Shown in pieces: positions 32,621 through 43,929 of a stretch of DNA of 64,000 nucleotides; within the stretch, counting starts at the first letter, position 1; every line of letters begins with the position of its first letter. Location of the stretch: the NCBI GenBank assembly GCA_002786025.1, contig NHNW01000025.1, positions 372,001 to 436,000 of the forward strand. Direction: 5' to 3'. Under the pieces are notes generated by a model that saw only the letters and a program-made list of their open reading frames with translations, was not told the DNA's origin and searched no databases. This DNA is from Zasmidium citrigriseum (lineage: Eukaryota; Ascomycota; Dothideomycetes; Mycosphaerellales; Mycosphaerellaceae). The position numbers were made by a program, and so were the translations under genes.

Positions 32621-35068
32621 ATGGCGGAAGCCGCGCCATATCGGCCGCAAGACCGCCATGAGGTCGCTGAGATGCTTCGCGGCCTCGAGGCAAACAAGGG
32701 CAGAGGCAAGGGCAAGGGCGGCTTCTCCTGCAAGAAGAACACTTTCGACGTCGACGGATCCGACATCAAGGTCGACTCGTGGAAGATGCAAGATTGGGAC
32801 TACAAGAAGCCAAACCTGCCGACCTACGCACGAGGACTCTTCACTACCACCACTCGGAAAGGCCACCCGGAGATTGTGATCAGAGGCTACGACAAATTCT
32901 TCAATCACGGCGAGGTTCCGGAGACGCAGTGGGAGAATGTCGAGCAGAGTACTCGAGGACCTTACGAACTCAGTGTCAAGGAGAACGGATGTATCATCTT
33001 CCTTGGCGGTCTCGAGGACGGCACACTTCTGGTCTGCAGCAAGCACTCGACAGGCTCGCGAGGCGACACCGAAGTCAGCCATGCCAACGCAGGTGAGAAG
33101 TGGGTGGAGCGGCATCTTGCAAGCGTGGGCAGGACGAAGGAGCAGCTTGCAGCACGTTTGAGGGAGATGAACGCTACCGCTGTCGCTGAGCTTTGTGACG
33201 ATGAGTTCGAGGAGCATGTTCTTGCATACACGCCCGAGACTGCAGGCCTTTACCTTCACGGCATCAACCTCAACCTACCCGAGTTCGCCACATATCCACA
33301 TCACCTCGTCGACCGCTTCGCAGAAGAATGGGGATTCAAGAAGACCACGTACATCCTCGAAGACGACATCCAAAACGTTAAGAGCTTCCTCGACAAGATC
33401 GCAGAGACGGGCAACTATGACGGACGTGACACCGAAGGCTTCGTCATTCGCTGCCAGTCGAAAGCGAACACTCGGGTCTGGCATGACTGGTTCTTCAAGT
33501 ACAAGTTTGATGAGCCTTACTTGATGTACCGTCAATGGCGTGAGTGCACCAAGGCTATCATCGCTGGCCGGGAGCCCAAGTACAAGAAGCACAAGAAGAT
33601 CACCGAGGAATATCTCACCTTCGCTCGTCGACAGCTCCACGGTAATCCTGAACTTGCAAAAGCCTACAATGCCAACCACGGTATCATCAAGATGCGCGAT
33701 GACTTCTTGGCCTCGATCGGTCTCAAGGGTTCGGATATCATCCGACAGGAGGAAGAGAGTGGCGAGATCTCCAATACTGCAGTCACCCGCGATGTGATAT
33801 TGGTCCCAGCTGCGACTATTGGGTGCGGCAAGACGACGGTGGCACTGGCCCTTTGCAAGCTGTTCAACTGGGGTCACGTCCAAAATGACAACATCACGGT
33901 GAGAAAGGGCAAGCCGCAGGCATTTGCGCATGCCTGCTGCCAGAGCCTAGTCGATTACTCAGCGATGGTCGCCGACCGCAACAACCACCAGCGTCGTGAG
34001 CGGCAGCAGCTCATCCAAGATGTCTCCAAGGTTGTTCCGAATGCACGATTCGTTGCCCTTCACTTCGTCCACGACCGTGGAAACTACGACAACATCCGCA
34101 ATGCTCTTCGACATCGAGTACTAAGCAGAGGCGACAACCATCAGACTATCCACACGAGCAAGGGCGCAGATGAGATCATTGGCATCATGGAAGGCTTCAT
34201 GAGTCGATTCGAGCCAGTCAATCCAGAGGCACCGCCAGATGACGGCTTCGATCTGGTCATTGACTTGGATCCCATCTCGTCGTCGCGGGCCAATCTCGAG
34301 ACCGTCGTCACTCGTCTCTACTCCGAATACCCTAAGCTCTTCGGTGATCAAGACATGCCAACTCCAGATGACATGGACGCTGCCATCGAGGCTGCCATGA
34401 ACGACTACCAGGTCGACATCAAGCACGAAATCAAGGGCCGCGATGACCGCCACAAGAACAACAAGCACGGCAATGGACCCAAGGCTCAACAGGATGGTGG
34501 AGCGAAGCCAAAGGAGCGCAAGCTGGAGTACTTTGCCGTTCAAGTACCAGCTTCTCGAATAACATCTATCCTGGACGCCATGTTCCGCGAAGTGCCGCCC
34601 CAGATGGCGAGGATGTACAACACCCTCAAGAGCCAGCGGCGTGTCCAGCCCGAGTTTCACGTCACACTCATCCACCGTGTCATGTCGGGTCAGTACCCAG
34701 ACCAGTGGTCGCATCTGTCCGATCTGTATGCGAAGGCGTCTGCCCCCACCCCAGAGCGTGACTTTGTCCTTCCAGACCCCAAGCTCGGCATGTGCAAAGT
34801 CCGCCTCGAGCGGCTGGTTTGGGACGACCGCATCATGGCGTTCGTTGTTCGTCTGAGTCCGTTCGACGCACAGAGCGAACAGTTCACTACGGTCAACCAC
34901 ACTGCTCACATCACCGTGGGAACGGCATCGCCCGACGTCAAGCCCAAGGAGTCCAACGATCTACTGGCTCGGTGGCTTCAACAAGGCGCAGTGGCCGGAA
35001 CCAATGAGTTGGCTGTGCCAGGCATGGTCGAGCTGGAGGGAGTGGTGAAGGGTGTTCTTAGCCGGTAG
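32621..35068 (+). CDS. TRL1: tRNA ligase (fungal Trl1, three-domain)
   Basis: Single exon, 815 aa, the family length. The enzyme seals the two halves of spliced tRNA and also joins HAC1-type mRNA in the unfolded protein response. The ligase domain carries the nucleotidyl lysine K120 in SVKENGCIIF, with the supporting EGFVIRC motif. A polynucleotide-kinase domain follows with the P-loop IGCGKTT near residue 405. The C-terminal cyclic phosphodiesterase has two HxT motifs (FHVTLIHR and TAHITVG). All three catalytic sets look intact. It is intronless, unlike most neighbours. There is no sign of transfer or truncation. Confidence 0.96.
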   Translation: MAEAAPYRPQDRHEVAEMLRGLEANKGRGKGKGGFSCKKNTFDVDGSDIKVDSWKMQDWDYKKPNLPTYARGLFTTTTRKGHPEIVIRGYDKFFNHGEVPETQWENVEQSTRGPYELSVKENGCIIFLGGLEDGTLLVCSKHSTGSRGDTEVSHANAGEKWVERHLASVGRTKEQLAARLREMNATAVAELCDDEFEEHVLAYTPETAGLYLHGINLNLPEFATYPHHLVDRFAEEWGFKKTTYILEDDIQNVKSFLDKIAETGNYDGRDTEGFVIRCQSKANTRVWHDWFFKYKFDEPYLMYRQWRECTKAIIAGREPKYKKHKKITEEYLTFARRQLHGNPELAKAYNANHGIIKMRDDFLASIGLKGSDIIRQEEESGEISNTAVTRDVILVPAATIGCGKTTVALALCKLFNWGHVQNDNITVRKGKPQAFAHACCQSLVDYSAMVADRNNHQRRERQQLIQDVSKVVPNARFVALHFVHDRGNYDNIRNALRHRVLSRGDNHQTIHTSKGADEIIGIMEGFMSRFEPVNPEAPPDDGFDLVIDLDPISSSRANLETVVTRLYSEYPKLFGDQDMPTPDDMDAAIEAAMNDYQVDIKHEIKGRDDRHKNNKHGNGPKAQQDGGAKPKERKLEYFAVQVPASRITSILDAMFREVPPQMARMYNTLKSQRRVQPEFHVTLIHRVMSGQYPDQWSHLSDLYAKASAPTPERDFVLPDPKLGMCKVRLERLVWDDRIMAFVVRLSPFDAQSEQFTTVNHTAHITVGTASPDVKPKESNDLLARWLQQGAVAGTNELAVPGMVELEGVVKGVLSR

Positions 35069-36703
35069 AGCAAGAGGATGGCTCTGTGATGAATTGATGA
35101 TTACGGATTGCATGGACCGGCGAGCGCAAAAGTCCACGATGGGCAAGACTTTGAGCATTTGCAGGCGTGGATGGAACTCTGAATACCCAAGCGTGCAGCA
35201 GATTAGATAGATCAGTCAACCAATTCCACTACCTTGTGGTTGATCACATGCCCCATTGCCCCTTCCACCCGCCTGGCGTGACCCGATAAGATTAGGTTCT
35301 ACGCACCCAAACGCTTCCCGAACCATTGCGCAATTGCTGCCGTCGAAACATCTGCAGGGTCTGTTGACGAGTCTGGGTGGATGTGTTGTCGTCTTACCTG
35401 CCAGTTGGTCGGCCACCGACGTGTATGTCTTGCGTTCCTTCCCTCTGCGTCTGACTTCATCAATGGCCGACTCCTTCCACTCAATCCATCCTTCCACCTC
35501 ATCATACATCGCATTTCCCGAAAAGGCTGGAATACATTCACTGTATACTGACTTGTTTTAACTTGGCGTCTGCCGTTGAGGCATTGGGCGGTTCATCCCC
35601 TACGTGTGAGTACAATCTCCTCCTCGCTACCATCGACCAGCCCACCCATTCAGTCTACCACCACCAATCCGGCGCATTCTCGACAGCTGTCCACTTCTCA
35701 ACGGCATACTTTGGCCTCTGTCGTCACAAAGGCGGTCATGCCTGCTGCCAGCGCGGGCATATCCACAGCGAAATCACCTGGCGCCCGATTGGTGGTACGG
35801 GAGGTGTTTGTCTGCAGAGCTCCACGCCTCGGCGAGCGGGCAGGTCGGACGCTTATGCAGCCTGCCACACCATCTCACCATCCTCAACTCGGCCTCGAGC
35901 TCGTCCAGTGGCAGCGCAGCGCTGGGCCGGCCGCAAACAACTGGCGGAGCGGGTGCATGGCCTAGCTGCAGTCGGGCAGCCTCCTCTCGCGCGCGCTCCT
36001 GCAGGCCCTGCCGCCGCTGGAGCAATCAGCAGTGGCAGATTCTGGCGGTGAAGCTCGCACGCCAGCAAGCAATGGCAGAGAATTGGAATCGCCGGCACGA
36101 CAGCGCTGTGAGTGGCGGCGCCAGCGCGAGAATGGCCATGTCGCGCAGGTGATTGTGCATTGCACGACAAGGTCCGCACTTGCAGTCGTCTTCGGCAGAA
36201 AAATCTTCGGATACCCGTCTGCTGCTGCTATATACCGCTGTGCGAGATCGCCGTCGACCAACCACCAACCACCTCCTTCTCTTCTTGTTGCTGGACTTGT
36301 TGGAGGAGGGATTTTGGCTACGGCGACGTCGAGTGCGCGATCAGCAGCGCAACGGCCACATGACGGCACTCTGTTTCACAGTTTCGCTAACCTCGCTCGG
36401 CCAATAATCGATACACACACGCCTCCTGGCTTTTGCAGGGGTCACTGCTTCTCCCCGGACCAACAGCGACACCACCCACCTGCGAGTCTTCTCCTGGATC
36501 CCGTGTCTTCCAGCGCAAACGCTTTCCTGCTATTATATTGGTCTCCTCCCTTCCTGCGCGCGCGTGTGAGGCATAATCTTCCCACACCTCCAATATTACG
36601 GTCTCCGAGCTCGACGCGAAGCCTGCTTCCACGCCCAGCCCCAACTCGCCTTCAATGATATCAGCCTCGTCGCACGATTATAATATCTGGTCGCTCCACC
36701 TCA
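35069..36703. other. Long region upstream of the giant disordered-protein gene
   Basis: About 1.6 kb. The first part is the tRNA ligase 3' flank. The remainder is C/T-rich with many short frames and no family match. A TATATA sequence at 36229-36234 could mark a promoter giving a leader of about 450 bases. No further gene is supported. Confidence 0.45.
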
Positions 36704-39700
36704 ATGGCAGTCTCTGTCGCAACGTACTGCGGAGATCCCCTAGCCCTCGAATCGCCCAGACGCGACACCCAGCCACCGAAATTTCAACAGGATGATCGAA
36801 ATGCCTTGAAGACGCGTATTCGAGCTCTTGTAGGGTTCTGGGAGGGTTTGAGGAGCCCCAATGTGTCCGCAACAAAATCGAGAGGCTCAATTGTCGCCGC
36901 AAAATCAATCGGACGGGAAGATGAGACGCAATCCGTTGAACGCGATCTTTTCAGGCCTTATCATAGTGTGACGGCCGGGACAGAAGCTCCACCGTGCTAT
37001 GAGGATTGTTTGTGCGATTCACCGCCGGATTACACAACAACGGATACGTTTGCGAGAGCACAAAATCTGCAAGATGTGAACATTGTCGTATGGGGTTGCA
37101 CAAGCAAAGAGAAGTCTTATCAGTCCACACAGCTGTTCGATTCGCCATGCGACGTGAAAGTAGATCTGACCGGAGTTGAGAACATTCGATCACATGCGAA
37201 CAAAAAGGCAAAGAAGGCTGCCAAGGCTGCACAACGTAACAAGTGGGCAGACAGTGATAATGAAGAAAACAAGGAAGGCGGAGAGGGAGATGCAGGCGAA
37301 GGCAATGGTGATGGAGGAGCCGGTGGTGCTGGAGGCGATGGCGGCGACGGAGGCGGAGATCCGCCTGGTGGGGGAGAAGGGGGAGACGACGATGACGATT
37401 GGTGGAATACCGGCAAGAAGGGGAAGAAGAACAAGAAGAAGTACGTGCAACACATCTAGCGAATGGGTGGATGAAGGCTAACGTTCAGCAGGAAGAATCC
37501 CTGGGAAGAACTAGAGGAGGAGGAAGAGAAGAAAAAGGAAGAAGAGGCGAAGAAGGCTGAAGAGGAAGCTGCGGCTGGTGCTGGCGCCGGCGAGGCAGAT
37601 CCACTAGATGGTACGTGTTATATCCAATCGTTGGCTGTAGATGTACGGCTAACAGCAAGCAGACTGGGGTGCTTTCGCAACCGTCGGCAAGAAAGGCAAG
37701 AAGAAGAAGGGCAAGGCTGAGCCCGATCCATTTCCTGTGGAGCCTGAGCCCGAGCCGGCCCCCGTCGAAGCTCCAGCAGCTGCAGATGCCGGGGGAGACG
37801 ATGATTGGGGAGGCTTTACGGCTGCTGGAAAGAAAAAGAAAGGCAAGAAGGGTAAGAATGAGCCGGAACCAGTACCAGAGCCTCCCAAAGATCCCGAGCC
37901 TGCTATGGATACGATCGATCTCGGAGCGAGTGCAAATGCCGATCCAGTCGACGACTGGGGTGCGTTTGCGACTGTCGGCAAGAAGAAGAAGGTGCGAAAT
38001 CACGTCTGCACGATGTCTACGCGTACTGACCTGAATGCAGAAGAAGAAGGGCGAACCCGATACGCCACCTGAGCCTCCACCGGCACCGGCAGCTCCAGAG
38101 CCTGCAGCGGCTGACGACATGGACGATTGGATGTCCTTTGGGAAAAAGAAGGACAAAAAGAAGAAGGGCAAGGTATGTGATCGATCTCCTGATTTCATTT
38201 ATAGTGGTCGTCGCTCGAAATATGCCCCAGCGAATCGCGTGACCGAGGACCCCTTTCTGCAGCTGAACGTTCCGGGGCGTGGCTGCCGTAAGCTCAGACC
38301 TCCGCAATCTCACTCAGGCATGTTATCGATACCGCGCGACCTCCTAATCGCGCAACGGCGGCAATGACTTTCTGTTGATGTGGCCATGTGTTCCGTTCCA
38401 CTGATCACGTCCACAGAACGATACCACAGCAGACGCGCCCGCAGACCCGGCGACCGATATGAAATTTGACGACATCAACCTCAATGACGACAAGAATGCA
38501 CCGAAACTCGATCTTGATTTTGGCCTAGGGAAGAAGGCCGAGCCGGAGAAGACCAGTGGCTTCAGCTTTGGCTGGGGCAGTGGATGGGGATCTGGCGCGG
38601 CAGCTTCATGGGGATTCGGAAGTGCGGCTGACGAGAAGCCTAAAGAGGAGGATTCGTCATGGAACTTCTCCGCATCGACCTCGAAGAAGGACAAGGACAA
38701 GAAAAAGTCCAGCGCCTTCGACTTCAGCTTTGATAATCTCGACGGTACCGGCGATACGAGTTTGGATCTCGGCGCGCCGGCCGTGAAGGACGAGCCGAAG
38801 ATGGACGAGGATCCATGGGGCGGCTTCACGTCCAAGGCAGACAAGAAGAAAAAGAAGAAGGGCGCAGTCGCTGAGCCAGAAACCATCGTCGAAGTCCCTC
38901 CTCCGCCGCCGCCAGTTGAGGAGAAGCCTGCCGAAGAGGATCCTTGGTCCTCCTTCTCGACTAAGAAGGACAAGAAGAAGAAGAAAGGCGCGTCGATGTG
39001 GGAGCCTGATCCAGTACCGGAGCCTGAGCCCGAGCCTGAACCGGTCAAAGAAGAGAAGAAAGAGGAAGAAGATATCTGGGGCACATTCGGCATGTCTGCG
39101 AAGGACAAGAAGAAGGCGAAGAAGGCAGCGAAAGCCGGTAAAGAAGAGCCTGTTGTGGAAGCACCACCTCCGCCTCCTCCTGATCCAGAACCCGAACCCG
39201 TTGTGGATGCCTTCGATGGATGGGGAACTGCTGGTACGAAGAAGAAGGACAAGAAGAAGAAGGCTGGATTTGGCTTTGACTGGTCAGAAGAGCCGGCCGA
39301 TCCAGTCATCGACGTGCCTGCTCCGGCTGCTGCTGAGCCGGAACCTCCTGCCAACGACTGGCTAAGCGGCGGCTGGGCCGATACCACGAGCAAGAAGAAG
39401 AAGGGCAAGAAAGGCGCGATCGAAGAGGTCCTCCCACCAGCACCGCCTCCACCACCAGAGCCAGAGCCAGTAGCTGATGACAAGGCTGGCGATGACTGGT
39501 TCAGCGGATTTGGCACGAAGAAGGACAAGAAGTCAAAGAAAGGCAAGGTCGACCTATTCGACGTTCCTGCGCCAGATCCACCGCCTGTGGACAACGCCTT
39601 TTTGATGCCAGAAGCTGTAGTCGAGCCGAAAGCTGAAGACGACGACTGGATGAACTCCTGGTCGACCGGTACGAAGAAGAAGGCGAGCAAGAAGGACAAG

Positions 39701-42700
39701 AGCAAGGGGATCACTGAAGTGTCCGATCCCAGCCCCGGAGCCTCTGTCTTGCTCCCTGAATCTGTTCAGGAGAAGTCGGCAGAGGACGATCCCTGGGCTT
39801 CGTGGACTACTGGCAAGAAGGCCAAAGCCAAGGGCAAGAAAGGCAGCGCTTTCGATCCCATTCCTCCAGCGGTCCCGACGCCGCCCGATTTCGACAATGA
39901 CCCCACCGCCGATGCCACAGCGGGCGCCGACCTGCTCGACATGGCAGAACCCCCAGCCGACGATCCGTGGAGCTTTGGCACGTCTACGAAGAAGAAGGGT
40001 AAAGCGGACAAGAAGAGCACGAAAGAGGCTGCGAAGTTCGAAGACACCAAGTTGACAAAGACCAAGTCGAAGGAGTCGAAGACGGCAGCCGATGACATTC
40101 TCGACCTCATCGAAGAAGCACCGCCTGAGCCAGAGCCTGAGCCAGTCAAGGAGGAAAAGAAGGACAAGAAAGAGAAAGAGAAAGCATCTTCTGGCTGGGG
40201 TGGAATTTGGGGCAGCAGCACCAAGACCAAGAAAGAAACGCCAAAAGAGCAGAAAGCACGGGAGAAGAAGGAGAAAGAAGAACGAGAGGCCGCCGAAGCT
40301 GAGGCTCAGCGAAAAGCAGATGAGGAAGCCTTTGCTGCAGCTCTTGGAGAAGATCCCAACGACATGCTCGATTTCGAGGAAGAGCCGGCTCCTCCGCCCG
40401 CCACGAAGAAATCTTCGAAGGACAAGGACGCTAAAGACAGCAAGAAGAAGGGCGACAAGTTGACCAAAGTTGACAGCAAGTCCAGCAAGAAATCGGAGCC
40501 GAAGGAAGAACCGCCAGTCGTCGACGTTCCGGAGCCAGATCCGATGCTCGAGTTCGACGAACCCAAAAAGGCGGCCGACGGTTGGGGATTCTGGGGTGCA
40601 TCGCTCAAGTCATCTAAAAAAGCCACAGCCGCGTCGGCAACGAATAATAAAATTGGCCTTGACCCGTGGGCCAATCAGGACGCTGGCTCCAACGGTTTCC
40701 CGAAGATGCCAGATCTCTCTTTTGGCGGACAGGACTTCACGTCAGCAATGTCGCCTCCCAAGGCAGACACAGTCGCGTTGTCCAAGTCGAAGGGCGGTGT
40801 TAAAGGCGCGAGCATCCACGACCGCATCAAAGCCCTGCAAGGCGACGCATCAGCCGACGCCAAAGCTTCGAAGTCAAAGAAGGACGCTAGCCCCATTCCC
40901 CCAACTTGGCCAGAGGCAGCAGAGCCAGAACCTGAACCAGTCTTGGAGGTACCAGCACCTGCTGCTGACAAGAAGTCGAAGAAGGGTGCTTCCGCCACCA
41001 AATCTTCCAAGAAGGACAAAAAGGACTCCTCGCCCGCCGAACCTGCACCGCCGCCATCTGTATCTCCCGTGCCTGGCGGCTTTCCGGTCGACGAGTTCCT
41101 CGACGATATTCCCCCAGCTGAGATGGTGCCGTCGCCCAAAAAGACCTCATCCAAGGATAAGAAGTCGTCCAAGTCTACCAAGAAGGAATCGAAATCCAAG
41201 GAGCCGGCTATCGTTGAAGCGCCAGCGCCACCTGCGGACTTTGATGATCTTCTCGGCCCAACTGATGAGCCACCACCAGAGCTGCCCACTCCGCCTCCAG
41301 AGGAGAAAAAGTCATCCAAGAAAGAGCGTCCAAAGGTCGTGCGCGACCAGGGCACGTCTTCCTGGGGCTTCTGGGGAGCCACACCGGCGAAGAAGTCATC
41401 GACCAAGAAAGACTCCAATTCCAAGGATGGAACCGTGTCGCCAACCAAGGACCGACCTTCTGGACTGGTGCGATCGAAGTCGGAGCGCAAGTCATCGGCC
41501 AAGGATCCGTTCGAGAAGGCTTCCAAATCGTCTGGCTCTGACAAAGACGTCAAGAAGGAGTCCAAGTCCCGGCCAAGCACATCGCGCGGCTTCTCCCTGT
41601 TCGGTGGTCCGCCTCCATCTAGGTCGAAGTCGACGAGGCAGTCATCTTCCGCTGCGAAGTCAAGCTCTCGCCGCCATTCCACCGCCGTCGAGGACACCGG
41701 TTTGATGTCACCGCCCCCGGACAACGAGATGTCTGCCAAGGCAGCCAAAGTTATGGGAGTCGGCCGATCTAAGTCAACTCGGGAGAAGAGTCGCAAAGTG
41801 CCTGATCCCTACTCACTTGATTCGGATGACCTTGTCATGGTAGACGGCCCTGAAGACTCTGCCAAAGACATCGAACAGCCAAAGGAGCGCAAGAAGTCGT
41901 CCAAATCTAAGCGTCACTCTTCGTATATGTCTGGTGGCCTTGGTCCCGCAGATGACGAAGTCATGGTGGATGCGCCACGCCAGTCGGACGAGGGTCCAGA
42001 CGATTTGGCCTTCGTCGAACGTCCAGCTCCCGTACGACGAACCACATCCAGCGCGAAGAAGCCCGGCATCATGGGCGGTATCCTGGGTGCCTTTGCTTCG
42101 CGACCAACCCCGGACCGTCGCCAAAGCAAAGCGTACGAGAGCGAAGACGGTGCCGCACGTCGCAAGCGTGGTTCAGTATACGATGATGATAACTCCAAGC
42201 GCCTGCGACGTGAAGATCGCAAAGTCAATCGTTCCCGGAAGGTCTCTGATGGAGATGGTCTCACTGACGCTGCACCTGTGACCGATCTTGAAGACGCAGA
42301 AGCCAAGGAGGCACGCCGGAGGGAAAGACGTGAGAGGCGCGAGCGCGAAGCAGCTGAAGATGAGGCTAGAGCAGCTCGACGTCGTGAGAAGGACGACTCC
42401 CGCCGTGCCAGAGCTCGAGAGGAGGAGGAACGTCTTGCTCGAGAAGATGAGGAGCGCGAAGCCCGCAGGAAGGAGGAGCGTCGCGCACGCCGTGCTGAAC
42501 GTGAGGCTCGACGTGTTGAAGAAGATCGTGCGGCCCGCGAAGAGGAGAAAGCACGCGAGGAGCGCCGTGAGCGACGACGTGAAAAGGAACGACAACGCAT
42601 GGAAGACGAGGCCGCAGCCTCAAGACCCAAGCCATCGGACCGTCGACGATCCCACATGGACACTCCTGAAGACGAGGAAGCTCGACGCATCAGGCGGGAA

Positions 42701-43270
42701 GAGCGCAAGTTGCGTCGCAGCGTGGATCAAGGTGCGGATAAGGAGCGACCACGTACCTCACGTCGTCGCTCTGACTATCCTGCGCCCATTGACGATTACT
42801 TCGACAAGCGCAATGGTGAGCACTCCCCTCGTGATAGTGGCGCGATTCCAGCGCCGATTGCTCACGCTATAAAGACCGGCGGCGATAAGACCCGTTCTTG
42901 GGTCGACTGTGTCAACGATGACCCGCCACCGCCTCCTCCCATCGAGGGCACTATCATCGATGCACCTGTGCATTACGCCGAAGACAATGCACCCGATCCT
43001 CTCGATGATACGACGGCTCGCGAGTTTCGTCATCGGCGGAGAAGAGAGCGCGAGTCATCTTATTACGAAGATGACAGCGAGCGCCGCAGAAGAAGACGCC
43101 GAGAAGGCGAGAATGTAAAGAGCAGTGATGGAAGCTCCCACGACCGCCGCAGGAGCTATGCGGGACCCAGCAACAGCATGGGATTTAATGATATGGGCGT
43201 TCGGACGTGGGATGGAAGACCCGCGGTGCCGACTGGCAAGAGCTGGTTCAAGAAGATTGCTGGTTTGTGA
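36704..43270 (+). CDS. Giant low-complexity protein with tryptophan/acidic/lysine modules and charged C-terminal helix
   Basis: Coding join 36704-37440, 37492-37610, 37663-37991, 38041-38172 and 38417-43270 (about 2056 aa). The intron before 37492 ends in a tandem CAGCAG acceptor, so one residue more or less is possible. The N-terminal 160 residues are ordered-looking and end in ENIRSHANKKAKKAAKAAQ. Then come about eighteen loose modules: an acidic patch, one or two Trp with Gly/Phe (DDWGAFATVG, EDPWGGFTS, DGWGFWGAS), then a lysine run (KKDKKKKKG), separated by Pro/Glu linkers. Residues about 1100-1730 are Ser/Lys-rich. Residues about 1735-1840 form a highly charged R/E helix. The chain ends in KSWFKKIAGL. 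It has no signal peptide, membrane segment or enzyme motif. I recognise no named family; scaffold, RNA- or membrane-associated roles are possible. Confidence 0.85.
37384..41410 (+). repeat. Degenerate coding repeat array (Trp/acidic then lysine modules)
   Basis: At least eighteen imperfect modules occur in one reading frame across four introns, spaced roughly 40-120 codons apart. Each pairs a DD/EE-W-x-x-F or W cluster with a AAGAAG-rich lysine run. The repeats are conserved as protein rather than as DNA, which argues for selection on the peptide pattern and not recent tandem duplication. They create long antisense open frames that are not genes. Confidence 0.7.
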
Positions 43271-43520
43271 GTTGAGAATAGCGGATGGGCGGGACCCGGT
43301 CGCAGGTGCATTGCGATGGGGTTTGTGGGATGCATTTTTTGAGGCGTTTTCGGGCTATGGATGATACCCTTCTTGCATTTTGAGCGGGCTGTAGGATTGC
43401 TTTTGTGCAGGACAGCACTGCGCTTGTGGATGCCATGTAGTGTGAGATGAATGGATATGACACTATTTTATCGATGTGATTGACCGTTCCTCCTCTTCTG
43501 ATCTGCATCTTATGATCTTC

Positions 43521-43672
43521 TATCCTCCTTCTTCCGCTCAAACTGGAAGATCAGCTCTCTCCACAAGAGCACGCTACTCTAAGCTATTAGATGCCCTGTT
43601 GCACTCTTAACCCTTCTCGTGAAAGTCGGGGATTGCTGGAGGCATCTTCCACTTTGACGGGAACACCGAGAG
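43521..43672 (+). repeat. Foldback repeat, copy 3 of 3
   Basis: About 150 bp shared with 945-1085 and 9091-9236. The left arm CTGGAAGAT near 43543-43551 pairs with ATCTTCCA near 43644-43651. The core AGCTCTCTCCACAAGAGCACG and the CTCTAAGCTATTAGATGCC segment are conserved. It extends downstream to GGGAACACCGAG, like copy 2. It lies about 255 bp before the Zn2Cys6 regulator start codon. Confidence 0.78.
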
Positions 43673-43840
43673 TAGAATCTATCGTCGTTCGATGCTGCGG
43701 CACGTTCCGTTCCGAGCAGTTTTGAGTGAACATCACCTCATCGCTACGGCCTTTTAAAGTTCATCAACGCCGCTGAACTCCGTATCACGGTGACTCCATC
43801 AAGTTCTTCTGGCGATAAGGCGCCTTTTATCTTAGTGCTT

Positions 43841-43846
43841 TATATA
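43841..43846 (+). promoter_or_regulatory. TATA box of the first cluster regulator
   Basis: TATATA sits 84 bp upstream of the ATG at 43930, after an A/T-rich patch (TTTTATCTTAGTGCTTTATATATC). This is a normal distance for a fungal core promoter with a short leader. Confidence 0.45.
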
Positions 43847-43929
43847 TCACCACGCCTGTGATGGAGCAGCAGTGGAGCCTCTCCAACTTTAAGTAACCCT
43901 GATGGACCCCACGTAAAAATCTCACCACA

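Noticed and set aside
32795..34909. Reverse-strand frames of over 200 codons across the tRNA ligase gene
   Set aside because: They are shadows of a strongly conserved plus-strand protein with intact catalytic motifs.
38344..39714. Long reverse-strand open frame (456 codons) rich in Ser, Phe and Gly
   Set aside because: It is the antisense of the lysine/acidic repeat array of the giant gene; its composition mirrors AAG/GAG codons and it has no family motif. Similar antisense frames at 39766-40674, 40675-41796 and 41914-42708 were rejected for the same reason.
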